DNA of 64,000 nt from Oceanihabitans iliipiscarium (GTDB lineage Bacteria > Bacteroidota > Bacteroidia > Flavobacteriales > Flavobacteriaceae): positions 496,001 to 560,000 of the forward strand of contig NZ_JBHUOV010000001.1 of NCBI RefSeq assembly GCF_042686125.1, read 5' to 3'. The notes under the pieces were generated by a model that saw only the letters and a list, made by a program, of their open reading frames with translations, made no database searches and was not told where the DNA came from. The translations under genes were made by a program, and so were the position numbers. Shown one piece after another: positions 32,929-42,783 of this stretch (within the stretch, counting starts at the first letter, position 1; each line of letters begins with the position of its first letter).

Positions 32929-34194
32929 GTCGAAACCAATATCTTTACGATAATACATCTTATCAAAATGTAGTTTTTCTATACTTTGGTAAGATTTTTT
33001 TATGGCTTCTTGATAGGTATTCCCATAACTAGTTATCGCCATAACACGTCCTCCAGATGTCATAATTTTATCATTTTCCAGTTTTGCACCAGCATGAAAA
33101 GGTATAGAGTCTATAATACTTTCTACACCTGAAATTTCTTTTCCTTTTTCATAAGCTTCTGGGTAACCTCCTGAAACTAACATTACTGTTGTTGCTGCTC
33201 TTTCATCAATCTCTATGTCAATTGTATTTAAAGTTTGATTGGCAATGGATTGAAAAATTTCAACTAAGTCATTTTTAAGTCTAGGTAAAACCACTTCTGT
33301 TTCTGGATCTCCCATTCTTACATTATACTCAATCACTTTTGGGTCGTCTCCTACCTTAATTAAGCCAATAAACACAAATCCTTTGTAAGGCAAATTATCT
33401 TTTTGAAGACCTTCAATAGTAGGTTTAACGATTTGCTCTTCAACTTTATTTAGAAACGCTTTACTTGCAAAAGGCACTGGAGAAACAGCACCCATGCCAC
33501 CAGTATTTAAACCCGTATCACCTTCTCCAATACGCTTGTAATCTTTTGCTGTTGGCAAAATTTTATAATGTTTCCCGTCGGTTAACACAAAACAGCTTAA
33601 CTCTATACCATCTAAAAACTCTTCAATGACTACCTTCGTACTAGCATCGCCAAATTTTGCATCGACTAACATACTCTTTAATTCTGCTTTTGCTTCATCT
33701 AAGTCATTTAGAATTAAAACACCTTTGCCAGCTGCTAATCCATCTGCTTTTAAAACATATGGTGGGTTTAAGGTCCCTAGAAAAGCATAGCCAGCTTCAA
33801 CCGTTGTTGCATTAAAACTTTGATAAGCTGCTGTTGGAATATTATGACGATACATGAACTCTTTAGCAAACTCTTTACTGCCTTCAAGTTCGGCAGCAGC
33901 CTTTTCTGGGCCAATTACTGAAACATGTTTTAAGTCATCATCATTTAAAAAGAAATCATGTACACCTTGTACCAATGGGTCTTCTGGGCCAACCACAACC
34001 ATATCTATAGCCTTTTCTAACACCAAAGTTTTAATGGCGGTGAAATCTGTGACACTAATATTAATGTTTTGAGCAATTTTCGCAGTTCCTGAATTTCCAG
34101 GAGCAACGTAAAGGGATTGGCATAAAGGACTTTGAGTAATTTTCCAAGCAAATGTATGCTCTCTTCCACCAGAGCCAAGAATTAAAATAGTCAT
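32923..34194 (-). CDS. purD: phosphoribosylamine-glycine ligase
   Basis: 423 residues from ATG 34194 (a GTG six codons upstream would lie inside the promoter palindrome). The N-terminus MTILILGSGGREHTFAW, the PEDPLVQG loop, the ATP-grasp core (PPYVLKADGLAAGKGV, GDTGLNTGGMGA) and EYNVRMGDPETE are diagnostic. PurD joins glycine to phosphoribosylamine in purine synthesis. The gene is monocistronic here. A 15-bp palindrome covers its promoter. Confidence 0.97.
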   Translation of the reverse strand: MTILILGSGGREHTFAWKITQSPLCQSLYVAPGNSGTAKIAQNINISVTDFTAIKTLVLEKAIDMVVVGPEDPLVQGVHDFFLNDDDLKHVSVIGPEKAAAELEGSKEFAKEFMYRHNIPTAAYQSFNATTVEAGYAFLGTLNPPYVLKADGLAAGKGVLILNDLDEAKAELKSMLVDAKFGDASTKVVIEEFLDGIELSCFVLTDGKHYKILPTAKDYKRIGEGDTGLNTGGMGAVSPVPFASKAFLNKVEEQIVKPTIEGLQKDNLPYKGFVFIGLIKVGDDPKVIEYNVRMGDPETEVVLPRLKNDLVEIFQSIANQTLNTIDIEIDERAATTVMLVSGGYPEAYEKGKEISGVESIIDSIPFHAGAKLENDKIMTSGGRVMAITSYGNTYQEAIKKSYQSIEKLHFDKMYYRKDIGFDL

Positions 34195-34211
34195 GTTGTG
34201 TATTGTTTGCA

Positions 34212-34250
34212 CAAAAATAATTGCTTTTACGCTTAAAAAGCAATTATTTT
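34212..34250. promoter_or_regulatory. 15-bp perfect palindrome covering the purD promoter, between divergent genes
   Basis: AAAATAATTGCTTTT (34214-34228) and its exact complement (34236-34250) flank a seven-base centre. On the minus strand TTG (34243-34241), 21 bases and TATTTTTG (34219-34212) form the purD promoter. The plus strand has the mirrored TTG and a weaker TATTTTAC box. Since both flanking genes point away, it is not a terminator but probably an operator or bidirectional promoter. Confidence 0.6.
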
Positions 34251-34276
34251 ACAAAAACATATTATTCTTTTATCAT

Positions 34277-35596
34277 TTGAATTTATTTGACATTTCCTTA
34301 CGTCTTAATGGCTTTCCAATAAAGAAAGCATCACGTGCTTTGGAAATGATTCAAGATAAAAATGATAGAGATTTTGAAGCCTATATTCTTCTTAAACAAC
34401 AAGAGATTGTAAATTATCATTTACAAAACAATTCCTATTATAAATCACTAATAAAAAACCCAACCATTACAAACTGGAACAAGATTCCTGTAATGACTAA
34501 GCGTGATTTACAACAGCCTTTAAACAAACGATTATCTGAAGGCTTCACAAGTAAAAATGTGTATATAAATAAAACCTCTGGTTCTTCTGGAGATCCTTTT
34601 GTCTTTGCAAAAGACAAATATTGTCATGCATTGACTTGGGCAGTTATTAAAAACAGATTTGCTTGGTTTGATTTAGATTTTAACACCTCTAAACAAGCGC
34701 GATTTTATGGGATTCCTTTGGATAAAAAAGGTTATTACAAAGAACGTTTTAAAGATGCTTTAAGTAAACGTTTTCGGTTTTCTGTATTTGATTTAAGTGA
34801 TGCTGCTTTTGAAACCTGTTTGAAAAAATTTGAAGCAACAAATTTCAATTATATAAATGGTTACACCAGTTCTATCGTGCAATTTGCTAAATTTCTTCAG
34901 AAAAAAAACATCCAACTAAAAAGTGTTTGCTCAACATTAAAAGCTTGTGTAGTCACTTCTGAAATGCTTTTCGATAATGATAAACGCCTCATGGAAAAAC
35001 AGTTTGGTGTTCCTGTTATTAACGAATATGGCGCTTCTGAATTAGATTTAATTGCCTTTCAAAACACAAAGGACGAATGGCAAGTCAATTCTGAAACACT
35101 CTTTGTTGAAATTCTTGATGAACAAAATAACGTCTTGCCTTATGGAGAAGAAGGACGTATTGTAATTACCTCCTTTTATAATAAAGCGCATCCTTTTATT
35201 AGATATGATATTGGAGACATTGGTATATTATCTAAAAAAAGCACACTCAAAAAACCTATTCTTGAAAAACTTATTGGAAGAACCAATGATATTGCAATTT
35301 TACCAAGCGGTAAAAAAGCTGCAGGATTAACCTTTTATTATATTACAAAAAGTATCATTGAGGATGATGGAAACGTGAAAGAGTTTACCATTAGACAATC
35401 AAAAATTGATACCTTTAAAATTATATATGCAAGTGCTGAAGATCTCTCAGAAACTAAAATAGAAATTATTAAAACCGAAATGGAAAACTACCTTGAAAAA
35501 GGATTAACCATTCTTTTTGAAAGACACGACCAAATAGAACGTTCAAAAAGTGGTAAATTGAAACAGTTTTCATCATTAATGAAATCAAATACATGA
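34277..35596 (+). CDS. adenylate-forming enzyme, phenylacetate-CoA ligase/CapK family
   Basis: 439 residues if translation starts at TTG 34277 (MNLFDISLRLNGFP...). The in-frame ATG at 34193 would lie upstream of the palindrome and overlap purD. The AMP-binding loop is NKTSGSSGDPF; NEYGASELDL and the YDIGDIG hinge follow in the normal order. CapK-type members are often found in polysaccharide loci, where they are thought to activate an acid for transfer to a sugar. The stop overlaps the wecB start by four bases (ATGA). Confidence 0.82.
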   Translation: MNLFDISLRLNGFPIKKASRALEMIQDKNDRDFEAYILLKQQEIVNYHLQNNSYYKSLIKNPTITNWNKIPVMTKRDLQQPLNKRLSEGFTSKNVYINKTSGSSGDPFVFAKDKYCHALTWAVIKNRFAWFDLDFNTSKQARFYGIPLDKKGYYKERFKDALSKRFRFSVFDLSDAAFETCLKKFEATNFNYINGYTSSIVQFAKFLQKKNIQLKSVCSTLKACVVTSEMLFDNDKRLMEKQFGVPVINEYGASELDLIAFQNTKDEWQVNSETLFVEILDEQNNVLPYGEEGRIVITSFYNKAHPFIRYDIGDIGILSKKSTLKKPILEKLIGRTNDIAILPSGKKAAGLTFYYITKSIIEDDGNVKEFTIRQSKIDTFKIIYASAEDLSETKIEIIKTEMENYLEKGLTILFERHDQIERSKSGKLKQFSSLMKSNT

Positions 35597-36687
35597 ATAT
35601 TACCATTATTGCTGGTGCACGACCAAATTTTATGAAAATAGCTCCAATAATTGAAGCTATTCAAGCTAAGAAACAGCTTGGTTTTAATATGAATTATAGA
35701 TTAGTTCATACTGGACAACATTATGATAAAAACCTGAGTGACACTTTTTTTAAAGAACTTAATATTCCTTTTCCAGACATTAATTTAGAAGTAAAAAGCG
35801 GAACTCAAGCTCAGCAAACTGCAGCTATAATGATTGGCTTTGAAAAAGAATTGCAACAAAACCCTTGTGATTTGGTGATGGTTGTTGGTGATGTCACCTC
35901 AACGATGGCATGTACAATTGTCGCTAAAAAAGCAGGTATTGATGTTGCTCATGTAGAAGCAGGAATACGTTCTGGTGACATGAATATGCCAGAAGAAATA
36001 AATAGAATTGTTACCGATAGTTTAACCGATTATTTTTTCACAACGTCTAGTTATGCCAATGCTAATTTAGCACAACTTGGCGTATCCAAAGACAAGGTGT
36101 TTTTTGTTGGAAATGTCATGATTGATACCTTATTAAAAAACTTGCCTAGACTTAAAAAACCTCAACTTTGGGATGATTTAGGATTAGAAAACAAAAAGTA
36201 TATGGTAATGACTTTACACAGGCCAAGTAATGTCGATGAAGAAAATCAGTTAAAAAATCTTATTAATCATATCGTGACATTAGGGAAAGACTATCCTATA
36301 ATTTTTCCAGTACATCCACGCACAAAAAAACTACTTGAAGGTTTAGACTTAAATTTTAATAACCTTCATTATGTAGAGCCATTGGGTTATTTACATTTTA
36401 ATTATTTGGTTAAAAATGCCTTTGCCATGCTAACGGATTCTGGTGGAATTACAGAAGAAACAACGGTTATGAATGTGCCATGTATTACGCTTCGTGATTC
36501 TACAGAACGTCCTGAAACTTGTGATATTGGCACCAATGTTTTAGTTGGAAATGATGCGGCAAAAATTGAAACCGCATTTAACAATCTGTTATCTAGTAAA
36601 TGGAAACAAGGCCAAACTCCAGAGCTCTGGGACGGCAAAGCAGCATCACGCATAGTTGATTGTTTAGTAGAAATTTATTCGCTTTAA
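35593..36687 (+). CDS. wecB: UDP-N-acetylglucosamine 2-epimerase (non-hydrolysing)
   Basis: 364 residues. HTGQHYD, EAGIRSGDMNMPEE and TDSGGITEE are the signatures of WecB/MnaA, which converts UDP-GlcNAc to UDP-ManNAc in the cytoplasm. It is coupled on both sides by overlap, to the CapK-like gene before and the GT4 gene after, so the three act together in making one glycan. No UDP-ManNAc dehydrogenase of the WecC type was identified nearby. Confidence 0.93.
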   Translation: MNITIIAGARPNFMKIAPIIEAIQAKKQLGFNMNYRLVHTGQHYDKNLSDTFFKELNIPFPDINLEVKSGTQAQQTAAIMIGFEKELQQNPCDLVMVVGDVTSTMACTIVAKKAGIDVAHVEAGIRSGDMNMPEEINRIVTDSLTDYFFTTSSYANANLAQLGVSKDKVFFVGNVMIDTLLKNLPRLKKPQLWDDLGLENKKYMVMTLHRPSNVDEENQLKNLINHIVTLGKDYPIIFPVHPRTKKLLEGLDLNFNNLHYVEPLGYLHFNYLVKNAFAMLTDSGGITEETTVMNVPCITLRDSTERPETCDIGTNVLVGNDAAKIETAFNNLLSSKWKQGQTPELWDGKAASRIVDCLVEIYSL

Positions 36688-37850
36688 TGAAAGACATTCT
36701 CATCATAACCAGCTATTTCCCTCCAGAAATTGGAGCGGCTTCTAATCGTATTTTTCATTTAGCAGAAGGCTTACAAAAACGCGATTACAAAGTTTCAGTT
36801 ATAACCCCTTTACCTAATTATCCTACAGGTAAAATATTTGAGGATTACAAAGGGAAATTTAAACACACATCTATTGAAAATAATATAACCATACACCGCT
36901 TATGGATTTATGCTACCATTTCTAAAAATAAGTTTTTACGATTAATAGCCATGGTTTCTTATAGTTTTAGTTTACTATGGTTTTTTATGTTTAATAAAAT
37001 TCCAAAAACGGTTATCGTTCAATCACCTCCTTTGTTAGTGGCTTTTACGTCTATGTTTTTCTTGCGTTCAAAAAACAGAAAACTTATTTTAAATGTGAGT
37101 GATTTATGGCCAATTGCAGGATTAGAACTCGGTGCATTTAAGAAAAATTTCAGCTATAGATTACTAGAAAAAATAGAACGTTTTAATTACAAAAAAGCAG
37201 GTTTAATTTTTGGACAAAGTGAAGAAATACTGACACATATAAAATCTATTTTCCCAAATAAAGAAACTGTTTTATATAGGAATTTCCCTGATTTTTGTGC
37301 TCCAGAAATTAAAGCCAATAACAAAACCAATGGTAAGGTGAAATTGGTTTATGCAGGTTTACTAGGAATTGCTCAAGGTGTATATAAGCTTTGCGAATCT
37401 TTAGATTATGGCGCAATAGAACTTCATATTTACGGTTCTGGAGCTGAGCAAAAAAAAATTAAAGCTTTAATAAAAAGCTATCCTAATCTGCCCATATTTT
37501 TCCATGGTAGAATCTCTAGAGAAGAGTTACATAAAGTACTTATGCAGTATGATGTTGCAATAATACCATTGTTAAATAGAATCTACGGTTCTGTACCTTC
37601 AAAAATATTTGAGTATGCTAAACTAGGGTTGCCTATTTTATACTTTGGAGGTGGAGAAGGTGAGAATATTGTTTCAAAATATAATTTAGGTTGGGTTGCT
37701 AAAGCAGGTGATTATGATTTTTTAAACCTCGTAATCTCTTCAATAAATAAAGATATGATTAGTTTAAAACTAAAAGAAGAAATCAAAGCTATAGCTATAA
37801 AAAACTTTGATTTTAATAAACAGTTAGATGCTTTAATTATAAATCTTTAG
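36687..37850 (+). CDS. glycosyltransferase family 4 (WbuB-like)
   Basis: 387 residues from ATG 36687, which shares its first base with the last base of the wecB stop. DILIITSYFPPEIGAASNRI at the start and FEYAKLGLPILYFGGGEGENI (E-x7-E type nucleotide site) at the end are typical of GT4 enzymes resembling WbuB, a FucNAc transferase. The acceptor and donor cannot be read. It converges on the phosphoglycosyltransferase gene with a four-base overlap. Confidence 0.88.
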   Translation: MKDILIITSYFPPEIGAASNRIFHLAEGLQKRDYKVSVITPLPNYPTGKIFEDYKGKFKHTSIENNITIHRLWIYATISKNKFLRLIAMVSYSFSLLWFFMFNKIPKTVIVQSPPLLVAFTSMFFLRSKNRKLILNVSDLWPIAGLELGAFKKNFSYRLLEKIERFNYKKAGLIFGQSEEILTHIKSIFPNKETVLYRNFPDFCAPEIKANNKTNGKVKLVYAGLLGIAQGVYKLCESLDYGAIELHIYGSGAEQKKIKALIKSYPNLPIFFHGRISREELHKVLMQYDVAIIPLLNRIYGSVPSKIFEYAKLGLPILYFGGGEGENIVSKYNLGWVAKAGDYDFLNLVISSINKDMISLKLKEEIKAIAIKNFDFNKQLDALIINL

Positions 37851-39205
37851 TACGCCTTTTCTTCACCTTTAATAGCGTTTAAAGCCGTTTGGACTATAAT
37901 TTTGATGTCTAATAAAATAGACCAGTTTTCAATATAAAAAATGTCGTATTTCACACGATTAATAATATCTTTATCTGTTTCTATTTCTCCTCTAAAACCA
38001 CTTACTTGGGCTAAACCAGTAATTCCAGGTTTAACAAAGTGACGTACCATAAATTTATCTATTCTTTTAGCATACATATTTGTATGACTCACCATATGTG
38101 GTCGTGGTCCAACTACAGACATATCTCCAAACAACACATTAAAAAATTGAGGTAACTCATCTATACTAGTCTTACGTATAAATTTACCTATTCTAGTCAC
38201 ACGCTGATCTCCTCTAGTTGCTTGATGTAAATGTGCGTTTTTATTTGGAGTCATAGATCTAAACTTGTAACAGTCAAATTCTTTATAATTAAAACCGTTT
38301 CTTGACTGTTTAAAGAAAATTGGCCCTCTAGATTCTATCCTAATTAAAATTGCCAATAATGGTGTTAGCCATGACAATAAAAAAACGATTACTGTAAAAG
38401 AAAAGATAATATCGAAAAGACGTTTGATGAATTGATTCACAGAATCTTCTAATGGAATATCGCGTAAGGTTAATATTGGTGTGTAATTGTAATATTCATA
38501 TTTTAATTTTTTTGAATAAATATCTTTATTGTCTGGTAAAAACTTAACAATTTTAAGGTTGTTATCAGCAAAGTCGATTATTTGATTCAGTTGTTTATTT
38601 GTTAATTCTGAAACTGAGCAATAAATTTCATCTATATGTTGTTCTTTAATATATTTAAAACAAGACTGTAAATCTTCTATACTTTTATCTTTAAGATTAA
38701 ACGTTTTCTTGTGTGTGTAACCATATTCTGGATTGTTTTTAAAAAATTTCTCTAGTGCAGAGGTTTGTTTGTTCTTACCTATTATAGCTGTTATTCTGTA
38801 GTTTCCCCCAAATGAAACTCTATATTTTTGCAACAAATAATACAATGTAAATTTAAACAGAGCTACTAATAAAAAGACGCAACCTACATACTTAAAAATG
38901 ATTTTCGGAGAAATATTTAAGTCATTATAAAATCCAGAAAAAGCAAAAATCATTAAAGTGAAAAGGGCTAATTGCCTAAAAATTAATGCAACAATGGATA
39001 CTTCTCTGGTATACCTATAGACACCATAGAATTTAGAGAGAGTTGAAAGAATAATCCAACCTGTTGAGACTATAAGAACAAAGGATAGTGGTTCTACATT
39101 TTTAAAGAAAAAAAATAATGCTAAAGCGTTTACTATACTTAAATCAATTAAGTATGATATGGGCCTTAAATAGACAGAATATCTTCCTTGCTTAAATGTG
39201 CTCAA
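37847..39205 (-). CDS. polyprenyl-phosphate phosphoglycosyltransferase (initiating enzyme, WcaJ-like)
   Basis: 452 residues. The N-terminal half has four to five membrane helices and a Rossmann-like module. The C-terminal catalytic domain (about 250-452) contains KRLFDIIFSF, FKQSRNGF, DCYKFRSM, TRIGKFIRKTSIDELPQ and VGPRPHM, the bacterial sugar transferase motifs. It transfers a sugar-1-phosphate from a UDP-sugar to undecaprenyl phosphate and so starts the repeat unit. TTG at 39205 is the only start before the conserved region; it directly follows the stop of the decarboxylase gene. Confidence 0.9.
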   Translation of the reverse strand: MSTFKQGRYSVYLRPISYLIDLSIVNALALFFFFKNVEPLSFVLIVSTGWIILSTLSKFYGVYRYTREVSIVALIFRQLALFTLMIFAFSGFYNDLNISPKIIFKYVGCVFLLVALFKFTLYYLLQKYRVSFGGNYRITAIIGKNKQTSALEKFFKNNPEYGYTHKKTFNLKDKSIEDLQSCFKYIKEQHIDEIYCSVSELTNKQLNQIIDFADNNLKIVKFLPDNKDIYSKKLKYEYYNYTPILTLRDIPLEDSVNQFIKRLFDIIFSFTVIVFLLSWLTPLLAILIRIESRGPIFFKQSRNGFNYKEFDCYKFRSMTPNKNAHLHQATRGDQRVTRIGKFIRKTSIDELPQFFNVLFGDMSVVGPRPHMVSHTNMYAKRIDKFMVRHFVKPGITGLAQVSGFRGEIETDKDIINRVKYDIFYIENWSILLDIKIIVQTALNAIKGEEKAY

Positions 39206-39206
39206 T

Positions 39207-40193
39207 TTATTTTTTTATGTGTTTTGAAAAATCTTTATGCTCGCTTTTATATAAATCCTCTTCAGATAGCGATTTAAAATAGCTAAATGTTTTTTGCATA
39301 CCTTCTTCTCGTTCGACTTTAGGTTCCCAGCCTAACAGTTTTTTAGCCAATGAAATATCTGGTTGTCTTTGTAAAGGGTCATCTATAGGTAGTTCTTTAT
39401 AGATAATCTTTTGATCTGTTTGGGTTAATTTAATTATTTCTTCTGCAAAATCTTTAATTGTAATTTCATTTGGGTTTCCAATATTTACTGGAGAAGAATA
39501 GTCACTAAAAAGCAATCTAAAAATACCTTCAACTTGGTCATCAACATAACAAAAAGAGCGTGTTTGCATTCCATCTCCAAAAACAGTTAAATCCTCACCT
39601 CTTAGCGCCTGTCCCATAAAAGCTGGAATAACTCGACCATCATTAAGTCTCATTCTTGGTCCATAGGTGTTAAATATGCGTACAATGCGTGTTTCAACAC
39701 CATGAAATCTATGATAAGCCATCGTTATAGATTCTTGGAATCGTTTCGCTTCATCATATACACCTCTTGGTCCTATAGTATTTACATTGCCATAATACCC
39801 TTCTGTTTGCGGATGAACTAATGGGTCTCCATAAACTTCCGAAGTAGAGGCGATTAATAATCTTGCTTTTTTAGCTTTAGCTAAACCGAGTAAATTATGT
39901 GTGCCTAGCGAACCTACTTTTAACGTTTGTATTGGTATTTTTAAATAATCAATAGGGCTAGCTGGAGAGGCAAAATGCAATATATAATCTAAGTTGCCTT
40001 CAATTTTTATAAACTCAGTGACATCATGTTCAATAAACTCAAAGTTTGGGTTATTAGCTAAATGGCTTATATTTTTCTTGTCGCCAGTAATGTAGTTGTC
40101 CATTCCAATTACCTGAAAGCCTTCTTTTAAAAACCTGTCAGATAAATGTGATCCTAAAAATCCTGCTGCGCCTGTGATTAATACCTTCTTCAT
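39207..40193 (-). CDS. UDP-glucuronate decarboxylase (UDP-xylose synthase, UXS-like)
   Basis: 328 residues. The extended SDR signature GAAGFLGSHL, the YDEAKR catalytic Tyr-Lys pair and the sugar-binding loop NGRVIP (in NDGRVIPAFMGQAL) match the UXS family, which converts UDP-glucuronate to UDP-xylose. Its position directly after ugd, whose product is UDP-glucuronate, supports that substrate. An UDP-glucuronate epimerase would look similar, but FxF and loop features favour UXS. Confidence 0.85.
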   Translation of the reverse strand: MKKVLITGAAGFLGSHLSDRFLKEGFQVIGMDNYITGDKKNISHLANNPNFEFIEHDVTEFIKIEGNLDYILHFASPASPIDYLKIPIQTLKVGSLGTHNLLGLAKAKKARLLIASTSEVYGDPLVHPQTEGYYGNVNTIGPRGVYDEAKRFQESITMAYHRFHGVETRIVRIFNTYGPRMRLNDGRVIPAFMGQALRGEDLTVFGDGMQTRSFCYVDDQVEGIFRLLFSDYSSPVNIGNPNEITIKDFAEEIIKLTQTDQKIIYKELPIDDPLQRQPDISLAKKLLGWEPKVEREEGMQKTFSYFKSLSEEDLYKSEHKDFSKHIKK

Positions 40194-41503
40194 TAATTAA
40201 TAGATTTTCTACCTATTGAGCTATAGTGAAACCCTTCAGCTTTAATATCATTTACATCATACAAATTCCTCCCATCAAAAATTACTAAGTTTTTCATATT
40301 GCTTTTTAACTTATTAAAATCTGGTGTTCTAAATATACTCCATTCTGTACAAATTATAAGAGCATCTACATCTTTAATGGCTTGATACATATCTGAAGTG
40401 AAGTTTAACTGATCTCCAAATTTTCTTTTCACATTAGGCATTGCCTCAGGGTCAAAAACATTTAAATTCACGCCATGTTCTAATAATTCTTCAATCATAT
40501 ATAAAGAAGGCGCTTCGCGAATATCGTCTGTTTCTGGTTTAAAAGCTAATCCCCAAATAGCAAATGTTTTGCCTTTTAAATCATTATTGAAATACGAAAG
40601 AATTCTAGGGATTAATATTTTTTTCTGAACGTCATTAACTTTTATAACAGCGTTTAAAATATCAAAATCATAGTTATGTTCTTTTCCTGATTTATGTAAA
40701 GCCTTAACATCTTTAGGGAAGCAAGAACCTCCATATCCAATTCCTGGAAATAAGAAGCGTTTACCAATACGTGAATCGGTTCCCATTCCTGCTCGTACTT
40801 TATCGACATCTGCACCTACTTTTTCACAGAAATTAGCAATCTCATTCATAAAAGTGATTTTAGTCGCCAAAAAAGAATTTGCAGCATATTTAGTAAGTTC
40901 TGCAGATTTTTCATCCATGATAATTATTGGATTTCCGGATCTAACAAATGGTTTGTATAGTTTTTCCATAAGTTGGGTTGCACGATCTGAGCTAGATCCT
41001 ACCACTATTCGTTCAGGTTTTAAAAAATCATCGACAGCAAAGCCTTCTCTTAAAAACTCTGGATTAGAAACAACGTCAAAATCTACCGTAGTTTCTTTGG
41101 CAATTGCTTCTCTAACACGATCTGCGGTTCCAACAGGCACAGTACTTTTGTCAACAATAACTTTATAACTATCCATAATTTGACCAATATCTTTAGCGGC
41201 TCCTAGAACATAAGATAAATCTGCTGAACCATCTTCATCTTCGGGAGTTGGTAGTGCAAGAAATATAATGTCTCCATGATCTAACCCTTCTTTTAAAGAT
41301 GTAGAGAAACGCAATCTGTTTGCTTTAATGTTTCGCTCAAATAATACATCTAAATGCGGCTCATATATTGGTACTACTCCATTTTGCATTTGTTTAACTT
41401 TGTCCTCGTTGATGTCAATACAAAGAACTTCATTGCCTGTTTCGGCTAAACATGTTCCTGTTACCAGACCTACATAGCCTGTTCCTATTACAGATATTTT
41501 CAT
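40193..41503 (-). CDS. ugd: UDP-glucose 6-dehydrogenase
   Basis: 436 residues. GTGYVGLVTGTCLAE (NAD site), the catalytic GIGYGGSCFPKDV cysteine and FKPETDDIREAPS match UDP-glucose dehydrogenase. It makes UDP-glucuronate, the substrate of the following gene (one-base overlap). A -7 box at 41522-41529 begins the ugd / decarboxylase / phosphoglycosyltransferase unit. Confidence 0.95.
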   Translation of the reverse strand: MKISVIGTGYVGLVTGTCLAETGNEVLCIDINEDKVKQMQNGVVPIYEPHLDVLFERNIKANRLRFSTSLKEGLDHGDIIFLALPTPEDEDGSADLSYVLGAAKDIGQIMDSYKVIVDKSTVPVGTADRVREAIAKETTVDFDVVSNPEFLREGFAVDDFLKPERIVVGSSSDRATQLMEKLYKPFVRSGNPIIIMDEKSAELTKYAANSFLATKITFMNEIANFCEKVGADVDKVRAGMGTDSRIGKRFLFPGIGYGGSCFPKDVKALHKSGKEHNYDFDILNAVIKVNDVQKKILIPRILSYFNNDLKGKTFAIWGLAFKPETDDIREAPSLYMIEELLEHGVNLNVFDPEAMPNVKRKFGDQLNFTSDMYQAIKDVDALIICTEWSIFRTPDFNKLKSNMKNLVIFDGRNLYDVNDIKAEGFHYSSIGRKSIN

Positions 41504-41521
41504 TTATTATTGATTTTAAAA

Positions 41522-41529
41522 CAAAAATA
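41522..41529 (-). promoter_or_regulatory. -7 element TATTTTTG of the ugd operon
   Basis: Exact TAnnTTTG match on the minus strand, 18 bases before the ugd ATG (predicted leader about 13 bases). A -33 TTG at ideal spacing is not clear. Confidence 0.45.
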
Positions 41530-41609
41530 GGAAATAATTATAGTTTAATAAGGTGTAATAATTACATATAACGTTTAATTACGCTTGTAATCGAATATTA
41601 CTCTATTTT

Positions 41610-42773
41610 TTAAGTTTTATTGTAAAAATAGTCGAGAACTCTTTCTCTAAAAACAATTAAATAAATAGGTATTGTAGAATAAAAGAAAAAGTTTCCGGCA
41701 ATAAAAATCACGAAAATTAAAAGAAGAATAAAAAATAATAAAATAGAATTAAATTTGAATGTAAAAAATAATTTATAGTAAGCTGTTAAGTAAAATAATC
41801 CCCCTATAATTCCCCAAAAATAAAAGGTGTCTATAAACCCCATTTCTGATTGAGTTGAAATGTCATGTACACCTCCAAATAGATAATTTAAGGCTGTCCA
41901 ATTTTCATTAATATAAGGTATAACATCTCTAACTAATAAAATATCTCTAAACGATAAAAACACAGATAACAGCCCTCTTTCTTCTCTAAGTGAACTGAAA
42001 AATTCTACCTGATAAAAAAGAATATATAATGTACTAACACTAAGGAGGGCAAATATTAGGACTGAAATTATTTTACTTTTTCGAGATGGAAATTTAGAGC
42101 TTATCATATAAACAATTATTGCTAAGAACACCAAATACAATGATTTAGTACCAATGAGGAGGCAAGAAGATAGAATCAAAAAAAACTTGTAATCAAACTT
42201 GGGGTTTAGTTTATACTTTAAAATAAAATAAAACAAGGTTATAATATATACATATGAGGCCGTTGAAGATGTGAGTAGCAATCCGTTATATCCAAATCTA
42301 TTTCCAGAATATGTTTCGAAAAGGGCTACACCAAACATAAATCCTAAAATAATTAATAAGCTATTGAATGCAATTAAACTTTCAAAAACCTGAAACAATG
42401 ATTTACTTTGCTTTTTATTTAATTGGTATTTGGTGAAAAATCTAAATAACAATAGAGGGTAAAGGTATCTTCCTAATACTAAAATTGAATTATTAGAGAA
42501 GCTAATGTTTAAAAAATATTGACCTAGCAAATAGCAAATAATAAGTGTGCCAGTTATTTTAAAAAACTTAAAATCTTTTCGCCTAAATAAAGAAAAAGAA
42601 ATGTATAACATTACTGACAGCTTAATAGTTCTAGGTATTATTGAATAGTAACCTGTTGTAAATTCAAAATATTTGTTAGCTGCTTCAGAGATGTAAAAAA
42701 GTAATATTAAAATTATAGCAATATTATTCTTAATCCACGTATTAATTTTAGAACAAAATTCAACTATATCCAT
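41610..42773 (-). CDS. polytopic membrane protein, O-antigen polymerase-like
   Basis: 387 residues with about ten hydrophobic segments and one larger loop (about 265-315), the layout of Wzy polymerases. No sequence motif fixes the call, as expected for this divergent class. It is the last gene of the long leftward locus and follows another polymerase/ligase-like gene by ten bases. Confidence 0.6.
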   Translation of the reverse strand: MDIVEFCSKINTWIKNNIAIILILLFYISEAANKYFEFTTGYYSIIPRTIKLSVMLYISFSLFRRKDFKFFKITGTLIICYLLGQYFLNISFSNNSILVLGRYLYPLLLFRFFTKYQLNKKQSKSLFQVFESLIAFNSLLIILGFMFGVALFETYSGNRFGYNGLLLTSSTASYVYIITLFYFILKYKLNPKFDYKFFLILSSCLLIGTKSLYLVFLAIIVYMISSKFPSRKSKIISVLIFALLSVSTLYILFYQVEFFSSLREERGLLSVFLSFRDILLVRDVIPYINENWTALNYLFGGVHDISTQSEMGFIDTFYFWGIIGGLFYLTAYYKLFFTFKFNSILLFFILLLIFVIFIAGNFFFYSTIPIYLIVFRERVLDYFYNKT

Positions 42774-42783
42774 GTTATTCCTT

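Noticed and set aside
34214..34250. 15-bp palindrome as a transcription terminator
   Set aside because: Both neighbours are transcribed away from it, and it coincides with the purD promoter boxes.
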